Below, in pieces: positions 52,701 through 61,544 of a DNA stretch of 64,000 nt. The notes under the pieces are model-generated. The model was given only the letters and a program-made list of their open reading frames with translations. It was not told the origin of the DNA and made no database searches. The stretch is from the NCBI GenBank assembly GCA_023053685.1, contig JALIGW010000061.1, positions 1,010,001 to 1,074,000 of the forward strand. The letters are read 5' to 3'. The DNA comes from Diadophis punctatus similis. Taxonomy: Eukaryota; Chordata; Lepidosauria; Squamata; Dipsadidae. How positions within the stretch are numbered: the first letter of the stretch is position 1; each line of letters opens with the position of its first letter. The position numbers and the translations under genes were made by a program.

Positions 52701-53853
52701 TGTCTCAGCCAGGAACTCCACCCCCAGCTTCTGTGAATTGAAACGACAATGCAGTGAGGTTCCCCCCCCCCAGATACTCACAGATCTCAGCCAGGAACTC
52801 CACCCCCAGCTTCTGTGAAATCAAACTACAATGGAGTGAGGTTTTTTCCCCAGATACTCACAGGTCTCAGCCAGGAACTCCACCCCCAGCTTCTGTGAAT
52901 TCAAACTAAAATGGATTGAGGTTTTTTTCCGAGATAAACACAGATCTCAGCCAGGAACTCCAACCCCAGCTTCTGTGAATTCAAACTACAATGGAGTGAG
53001 GTTTGTTCCCCCAGATACTCACAGGTCTCAGCCAGGAACTCCACCCCCAGCTTCTGTGAATTCAAACTACAATGGAGTGAGGTTTGTTCCCCCAGATACT
53101 CACAGGTCTCAGCCAGGAACTCCACCCCCAGCTTCTGTGAATTCAAACTACAATGGAGTGAGGTTTCTTCCCCCAGATACTCACAGGTCTCAGCCAGGAA
53201 CTCCACTCCAGCTTCTGTGAATTCAAACTACAATGGAGTGAGGTTTTTCCCCCCAGATATTAACAAGTCTCAGCCAGGAACTCCACCCGCAGCTTCTGTG
53301 AATTCAAACTACAATGGAGTGAGGTTTCTTCCCCCAGATACTCACAGGTCTCAACCAGGAACTCCAACCCCAGCTTCTGTGAATTCAAACTACAATGGAG
53401 TGAGATTTCTTCCCCCAGATACTCACAGGTCTCAGCCAGGAACTCCACCCCCAGCTTCTGTGAATACATACTGCAATGGAGTGAGGTTTTTTAACCCAGA
53501 AACTCACAGGTCTCAGCCAGGAACTCCACCCCCGGCTTCTGTGAATTCAAACTACAATGGAGTGAGGTTTTGTTCCCCCAGATACTCACAAGTCTCAGCC
53601 AGGAACTCCACCCCCAGCTTCTGTGAATTCAACCTACAATGGAGTGAGGTTTCTTCCCCCAGATACTCACAGGTCTCAGCCAGGAACTCCACTCCAGCTT
53701 CTGTGAATTCAAACTACAATGGAGTGAGGTTTTTCCCCCCAGATATTAACAAGTCTCAGCCAGGAACTCCACCCGCAGCTTCTGTGAATTCAAACTACAA
53801 TGGAGTGAGGTTTCTTCCCCCAGATACTCACAGGTCTCAGCCAGGAACTCCAC
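47602..53853 (+). repeat. 6.25 kb block, pairs with 39756-46007
   Basis: This is the second copy of the 7846 bp shift. Private substitutions include GAATTTCAACTAC near 51690 and CAGCTAGGAGC near 51899. HindIII sites at 47793 and 49901 correspond to 39947 and 42055 in the partner. Confidence 0.83.
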
Positions 53854-55147
53854 GCCCAGCTTCTGTGAATTCAAACTACAATGTAGTGAGGTTTCTTCCC
53901 CCAGATACTCACAGGTCTCAGCCAGGAACTCCACCCCCAGCTTCTGTGAATTCAAACTACAAATGAGTGAGGTTTGTTCCCCCAGATACTCACAGGTCTC
54001 AGCCAGGAACTCCACCCCCAGCTTCTGTGAATTCAAACTACAATGGAGTGAGGTTTTTTTCCCCAGATACAAACCTGTCTCAGCCAGGAACTCCACCCCC
54101 AGCTTCTGTGAATTGAAACTACAATGCAGTGAGGTTTTTTTCCCAGATACTCACAGGTCTCAGCCAGGAACTCCACCCCCAGCTTCTGTGAATTGAAAAT
54201 ACAATGCAGTGAGGTTTTTTCCCCCAGATACTCACAGGTCTCAGCCAGGAACTCCACCTCCAGCTTCTGTGAATTGAAACTACAATGCAGCGAGGTTTTC
54301 CCCCCCAGATACTCACAAGTCTCATCCAGGAACTCCACCCCCAGCTTCTTTGAATTAAAACTACAATGGAGTGAGGTTTCCCCCACCCCCAGATACTCAC
54401 ACGTCTCAGCCAGGAACTCCACCAACAGCTTCTGTGAATTCAAACTACAATGGAGTGAGGTTTTGTTCCCCCAGATACTCACAAGTCTCAGCCAGGAACT
54501 CCACCCCCAGCTTCTGTGAATTCAAACTACAATGGAGTGAGGTTTCTTCCCCCAGATACTCACAGGTCTCAGCCAGGAACTCCACTCCAGCTTCTGTGAA
54601 TTCAAACTACAATGGAGTGAGGTTTTTTCCCCCAGATACTAACAAGTCTCAGCCAGGAACTCCACCCGCAGCTTCTGTGAATTCAAACTACAATGGAGTG
54701 AGGTTTCTTCCCCCAGATACTCACAGGTCTCAGCCAGGAACTCCACCCCCAGCTTCTGTGAATTCAAACTACAATGGAGTGAGGTTTTTTTCCCCAGATA
54801 CTCACAGGTCTCAGCCAGGAACTCCACCCCCAGCTTCTGTGAATTCAAACTACAATGAAGTGAGGTTTTTTCCCCAGATACTCACAGGTCTCAGCCAGGA
54901 ACTCCACGCCAAGCTTCTGTGAATTCATACTGCAATGGAGTGAGGTTTTTTAACCCAGAAACTCACAGGTCTCAGCCAGGAACTCCACCCCCAGCTTCTG
55001 TGAATTCAAACTACAATGAAGTGAGGTTTTGTTCCCCCAGATACTCACAAGTCTCAGCCAGGAACTCCACCCCCAGCTTCTGTGAATTCAAACTACAATG
55101 GAGTGAGGTTTCTTCCCCCAGATACTCACAGGTCTCAGTCAGGAACT

Positions 55148-57607
55148 CCACTCCAGCTTCTGTGAATTCAAACTACAATGGAGTGAGGTTTATTCCCCCA
55201 GATACTAACAAGTCTCAGCCAGGAACTCCACCCGCAGCTTCTGTGAATTCAAACTACAATGGAGTGAGGTTTCTTCCCCCAGATACTCACAGGTCTCAGC
55301 CAAGAACTCCACCCCCAGCTTCTGTGAATTCAAACTACAATGGATTGAGGTTCCCCCCCCCCCCAGATACTCACAGGTCTCAGCCAGGAACTCCACCCCC
55401 AGCTTCTGTGAAATCAAACTACAATGGAGTGAGGTTTTTTCCCCAGATACTCACAGGTCTCAGCCAGGAACTCCACCCCCAGCTTCTGTGAATTCAAACT
55501 AAAATGGATTGAGGTTTTTTTCCGAGATAAACACAGATCTCAGCCAGGAACTCCAACCCCAGCTTCTGTGAATTCAAACTACAATGGAGTGAGGTTTGTT
55601 CCCCCAGATACTCACAGGTCTCAGCCAGGAACTCCACCCCCAGCTTCTGTGAATTCAAACTACAATGGAGTGAGGTTTTTCCCCCCAGATATTAACAAGT
55701 CTCAGCCAGGAACTCCACCCGCAGCTTCTGTGAATTCAAACTACAATGGAGTGAGGTTTCTTCCCCCAGATACTCACAGGTCTCAACCAGGAACTCCAAC
55801 CCCAGCTTCTGTGAATTCAAACTACAATGGAGTGAGATTTCTTCCCCCAGATATTCACAGGTCTCAGCCAGGAACTCCACCCCCAGCTTCTGTGAATGCA
55901 TACTGCAATGGAGTGAGGTTTTTTAACCCAGAAACTCACAGGTCTCAGCCAGGAACTCCACCCCCGGCTTCTGTGAATTCAAACTACAATGGAGTGAGGT
56001 TTTGTTCCCCCAGATACTCACAAGTCTCAGCCAGGAACTCCACCCCCAGCTTCTGTGAATTCAACCTACAATGGAGTGAGGTTTCTTCCCCCAGATACTC
56101 ACAGGTCTCAGCCAGGAACTCCACTCCAGCTTCTGTGAATTCAAACTACAATGGAGTGAGGTTTTTCCCCCCAGATATTAACAAGTCTCAGCCAGGAACT
56201 CCACCCGCAGCTTCTGTGAATTCAAACTACAATGGAGTGAGGTTTCTTCCCCCAGATACTCACAGGTCTCAGCCAGGAACTCCACGCCCAGCTTCTGTGA
56301 ATTCAAACTACAATGTAGTGAGGTTTCTTCCCCCAGATACTCACAGGTCTCAGCCAGGAACTCCACCCCCAGCTTCTGTGAATTCAAACTACAAATGAGT
56401 GAGGTTTGTTCCCCCAGATACTCACAGGTCTCAGCCAGGAACTCCACCCCCAGCTTCTGTGAATTCAAACTACAATGGAGTGAGGTTTTTTTCCCCAGAT
56501 ACAAACCTGTCTCAGCCAGGAACTCCACCCCCAGCTTCTGTGAATTGAAACTACAATGCAGTGAGGTTTTTTTCCCAGATACTCACAGGTCTCAGCCAGG
56601 AACTCCACCCCCAGCTTCTGTGAATTGAAAATACAATGCAGTGAGGTTTTTTCCCCCAGATACTCACAGGTCTCAGCCAGGAACTCCACCTCCAGCTTCT
56701 GTGAATTGAAACTACAATGCAGCGAGGTTTCCCCCCCCAGATACTCACAAGTCTCATCCAGGAACTCCACCCCCAGCTTCTTTGAATTAAAACTACAATG
56801 GAGTGAGGTTTCCCCCACCCCCAGATACTCACACGTCTCAGCCAGGAACTCCACCAACAGCTTCTGTGAATTCAAACTACAATGGAGTGAGGTTTCTTCC
56901 CCCAGATACTCACAGGTCTCAGCCAGGAACTCCACTCCAGCTTCTGTGAATTCAAACTACAATGGAGTGAGGTTTTTTCCCCCAGATAATAACAAGTCTC
57001 AGCCAGGAACTCCACCCGCAGCTTCTGTGAATTCAAACTACAATGGAGTGAGGTTTCTTCCCCCAGATACTCACAGGTCTCAGCCAGGAACTCCACCCCC
57101 AGCTTCTGTGAATTCAAACTACAATGGAGTGAGGTTTTTTTCCCCAGATACTCACAGGTCTCAGCCAGGAACTCCACCCCTAGCTTCTGTGAATTCAAAC
57201 TACAATGAAGTGAGGTTTTTTCCCCAGATACTCACAGGTCTCAGCCAGGAACTCCACGCCAAGCTTCTGTGAATTCATACTGCAATGGAGTGAGGTTTTT
57301 TAACCCAGAAACTCACAGGTCTCAGCCAGGAACTCCACCCCCAGCTTCTGTGAATTCAAACTACAATGAAGTGAGGTTTTGTTCCCCCAGATACTCACAA
57401 GTCTCAGCCAGGAACTCCACCCCCAGCTTCTGTGAATTCAAACTACAATGGAGTGAGGTTTCTTCCCCCAGATACTCACAGGTCTCAGCCAGGAACTCCA
57501 CTCCAGCTTCTGTGAATTCAAACTACAATGGAGTGAGGTTTATTCCCCCAGATACTAAAAAGTCTCAGCCAGGAACTCCACCCGCAGCTTCTGTGAATTC
57601 AAACTAC
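55148..57607 (+). repeat. 2.46 kb block, pairs with 61541-64000
   Basis: The shift is 6393 bp and the partner runs to the window edge. Shared rare variants include GATATTCACAGG (55850/62243), GATAATAACAAG (56986/63379) and CACCCCTAGC (57178/63571). These mark the two segments as recent copies of each other. Confidence 0.83.
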
Positions 57608-58078
57608 AATGGAGTGAGGTTTCTTCCCCCAGATACTCACAGGTCTCAGCCAAGAACTCCACCCCCAGCTTCTGTGAATTCAAACTACAATGGATTGAGG
57701 TTCCCCCCCCCCTGATACTCACAGGTCTCAGCCAGGAACTCCACCCCCAGCTTCTGTGAAATCAAACTACAATGGAGTGAGGTTTTTTCCCCAGATACTC
57801 ACAGGTCTCAGCCAGGAACTCCACCCCCAGCTTCTGTGAATTCAAACTAAAATGGATTGAGGTTTTTTTCCGAGATAAACACAGATCTCAGCCAGGAACT
57901 CCAACCCCAGCTTCTGTGAATTCAAACTACAATGGAGTGAGGTTTGTTCCCCCAGATACTCACAGGTCTCAGCCAGGAACTCCACCCCCAGCTTCTGTGA
58001 ATTCAAACTACAATGGAGTGAGGTTTCTTCCCCCAGATACTCACAGGTCTCAGCCAGGAACTCCACTCCAGCTTCTGT

Positions 58079-58500
58079 GAATTCAAACTACAATGGAGTG
58101 AGGTTTTTCCCCCAGATACTCACAGGTCTCAGCCAGGAACTCCACCCCCAGCTTCTGTGAATACATACTGCAATGGAGTGAGGTTTTTTAACCCAGAAAC
58201 TCACAGGTCTCAGCCAGGAACTCCACCCCCGGCTTCTGTGAATTCAAACTACAATGGAGTGAGGTTTTGTTCCCCCAGATACTCACAAGTCTCAGCCAGG
58301 AACTCCACCCCCAGCTTCTGTGAATTCAAACTACAATGCAGCGAGGTTTCCCCCCAGATACTCACAGGTCTCAGCCAGGAACTCCACTCCCAGCTTCTGT
58401 GAATTCAAACTACAATGGAGTGAGGTTTTTTTTCCAGATACTCACAGGTCTCAGCCAGGAACTCCACCCCCAGCTTCTGTGAATTCAAACTACAATGGAG
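58079..58500 (+). repeat. Condensed mosaic segment with fused monomers
   Basis: This short run brings together markers that are normally kilobases apart: an AATACATACTGC monomer (58160), an AATGCAGCGAGG poly-C monomer (about 58323-58400) and a CTCCACTCCCAGC tail near 58382. The first monomer (GAGGTTTTTCCCCCAGATACTCAC) joins the start of a GATATTAACAAG type to the end of a canonical type. I read it as the remnant of deletions between misaligned cassettes. Confidence 0.65.
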
Positions 58501-60307
58501 TGAGGTTTCTTCCCCCAGATACTCACAGGTCTCAGCCAGGAACTCCACGCCCAGCTTCTGTGAATTCAAACTACAATGTAGTGAGGTTTCTTCCCCCAGA
58601 TACTCACAGGTCTCAGCCAGGAACTCCACCCCCAGCTTCTGTGAATTCAAACTACAAATGAGTGAGGTTTGTTCCCCCAGATACTCACAGGTCTCAGCCA
58701 GGAACTCCACCCCCAGCTTCTGTGAATTCAAACTACAATGGAGTGAGGTTTTTTTCCCCAGATACAAACCTGTCTCAGCCAGGAACTCCACCCCCAGCTT
58801 CTGTGAATTGAAACTACAATGCAGTGAGGTTTTTTTCCCAGATACTCACAGGTCTCAGCCAGGAACTCCACCCCCAGCTTCTGTGAATTGAAAATACAAT
58901 GCAGTGAGGTTTTTTCCCCCAGATACTCACAGGTCTCAGCCAGGAACTCCACCTCCAGCTTCTGTGAATTGAAACTACAATGCAGCGAGGTTTTCCCCCC
59001 CAGATACTCACAAGTCTCATCCAGGAACTCCACCCCCAGCTTCTTTGAATTAAAACTACAATGGAGTGAGGTTTCCCCCACCCCCAGATACTCACACGTC
59101 TCAGCCAGGAACTCCACCAACAGCTTCTGTGAATTCAAACTACAATGGAGTGAGGTTTTTTCCCCCAGATACTAACAAGTCTCAGCCAGGAACTCCACCC
59201 GCAGCTTCTGTGAATTCAAACTACAATGGAGTGAGGTTTCTTCCCCCAGATACTCACAGGTCTCAGCCAGGAACTCCACCCCCAGCTTCTGTGAATTCAA
59301 ACTACAATGGAGTGAGGTTTTTTTCCCCAGATACTCACAGGTCTCAGCCAGGAACTCCACCCCCAGCTTCTGTGAATTCAAACTACAATGAAGTGAGGTT
59401 TTTTCCCCAGATACTCACAGGTCTCAGCCAGGAACTCCACGCCAAGCTTCTGTGAATTCATACTGCAATGGAGTGAGGTTTTTTAACCCAGAAACTCACA
59501 GGTCTCAGCCAGGAACTCCACCCCCAGCTTCTGTGAATTCAAACTACAATGAAGTGAGGTTTTGTTCCCCCAGATACTCACAAGTCTCAGCCAGGAACTC
59601 CACCCCCAGCTTCTGTGAATTCAAACTACAATGGAGTGAGGTTTCTTCCCCCAGATACTCACAGGTCTCAGCCAGGAACTCCACTCCAGCTTCTGTGAAT
59701 TCAAACTACAATGGAGTGAGGTTTATTCCCCCAGATACTAACAAGTCTCAGCCAGGAACTCCACCCGCAGCTTCTGTGAATTCAAACTACAATGGAGTGA
59801 GGTTTCTTCCCCCAGATACTCACAGGTCTCAGCCAAGAACTCCACCCCCAGCTTCTGTGAATTCAAACTACAATGGAGTGAGGTTCCCCCCCCCAGATAC
59901 TCACAGGTCTCAGCCAGGAACTCCACCCCCAGCTTCTGTGAAATCAAACTACAATGGAGTGAGGTTTTTTCCCCAGATACTCACAGGTCTCAGCCAGGAA
60001 CTCCACCCCCAGCTTCTGTGAATTCAAACTAAAATGGATTGAGGTTTTTTTCCGAGATAAACACAGATCTCAGCCAGGAACTCCAACCCCAGCTTCTGTG
60101 AATTCAAACTACAATGGAGTGAGGTTTGTTCCCCCAGATACTCACAGGTCTCAGCCAGGAACTCCACCCCCAGCTTCTGTGAATTCAAACTACAATGGAG
60201 TGAGGTTTGTTCCCCCAGATACTCACAGGTCTCAGCCAGGAACTCCACCCCCAGCTTCTGTGAATTCAAACTACAATGGAGTGAGGTTTCTTCCCCCAGA
60301 TACTCAC

Positions 60308-60734
60308 AGGTCTCAGCCAGGAACTCCACTCCAGCTTCTGTGAATTCAAACTACAATGGAGTGAGGTTTTTCCCCCCAGATATTAACAAGTCTCAGCCAG
60401 GAACTCCACCCGCAGCTTCTGTGAATTCAAACTACAATGGAGTGAGGTTTCTTCCCCCAGATACTCACAGGTCTCAACCAGGAACTCCAACCCCAGCTTC
60501 TGTGAATTCAAACTACAATGGAGTGAGATTTCTTCCCCCAGATACTCACAGGTCTCAGCCAGAAACTCCACCCCCAGCTTCTGTGAATACATACTGCAAT
60601 GGAGTGAGGTTTTTTAACCCAGAAACTCACAGGTCTCAGCCAGGAACTCCACCCCCGGCTTCTGTGAATTCAAACTACAATGGAGTGAGGTTTTGTTCCC
60701 CCAGATACTCACAAGTCTCAGCCAGGAACTCCAC
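60308..60734 (+). repeat. Local duplication at 810 bp spacing, copy 1
   Basis: The segment recurs at 61118-61544 with a shift of 810 bp (10 x 81). Both copies carry the otherwise uncommon CAGAAACTCCACC tail (60562 and 61372). After 60734 the copies differ, then agree again from about 60800 at a shift of 809 bp, up to a C run. Confidence 0.83.
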
Positions 60735-61117
60735 CCCCAGCTTCTGTGAATTCAACCTACAATGGAGTGAGGTTTCTTCCCCCAGATACTCACAGGTCTC
60801 AGCCAGGAACTCCACCCGCAGCTTCTGTGAATTCAAACTACAATGGAGTGAGGTTTCTTCCCCCAGATACTCACAGGTCTCAGCCAAGAACTCCACCCCC
60901 AGCTTCTGTGAATTCAAACTACAATGGATTGAGGTTCCCCCCCCCCCAGATACTCACAGGTCTCAGCCAGGAACTCCACCCCCAGCTTCTGTGAAATCAA
61001 ACTACAATGGAGTGAGGTTTTTTCCCCAGATACTCACAGGTCTCAGCCAGGAACTCCACCCCCAGCTTCTGTGAATTCAAACTAAAATGGATTGAGGTTT
61101 TTTTCCGAGATAAACAC

Positions 61118-61544
61118 AGATCTCAGCCAGGAACTCCACTCCAGCTTCTGTGAATTCAAACTACAATGGAGTGAGGTTTTTCCCCCCAGATATTAACAAG
61201 TCTCAGCCAGGAACTCCACCCGCAGCTTCTGTGAATTCAAACTACAATGGAGTGAGGTTTCTTCCCCCAGATACTCACAGGTCTCAACCAGGAACTCCAA
61301 CCCCAGCTTCTGTGAATTCAAACTACAATGGAGTGAGATTTCTTCCCCCAGATACTCACAGGTCTCAGCCAGAAACTCCACCCCCAGCTTCTGTGAATAC
61401 ATACTGCAATGGAGTGAGGTTTTTTAACCCAGAAACTCACAGGTCTCAGCCAGGAACTCCACCCCCGGCTTCTGTGAATTCAAACTACAATGGAGTGAGG
61501 TTTTGTTCCCCCAGATACTCACAAGTCTCAGCCAGGAACTCCAC
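61118..61544 (+). repeat. Local duplication at 810 bp spacing, copy 2
   Basis: Its left edge lies inside the BglII/TAA monomer starting at 61074, whose tail reads CTCCACTCCAGC instead of the usual CTCCAACCCCAGC. That monomer is therefore the visible junction of the duplication. Confidence 0.8.
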
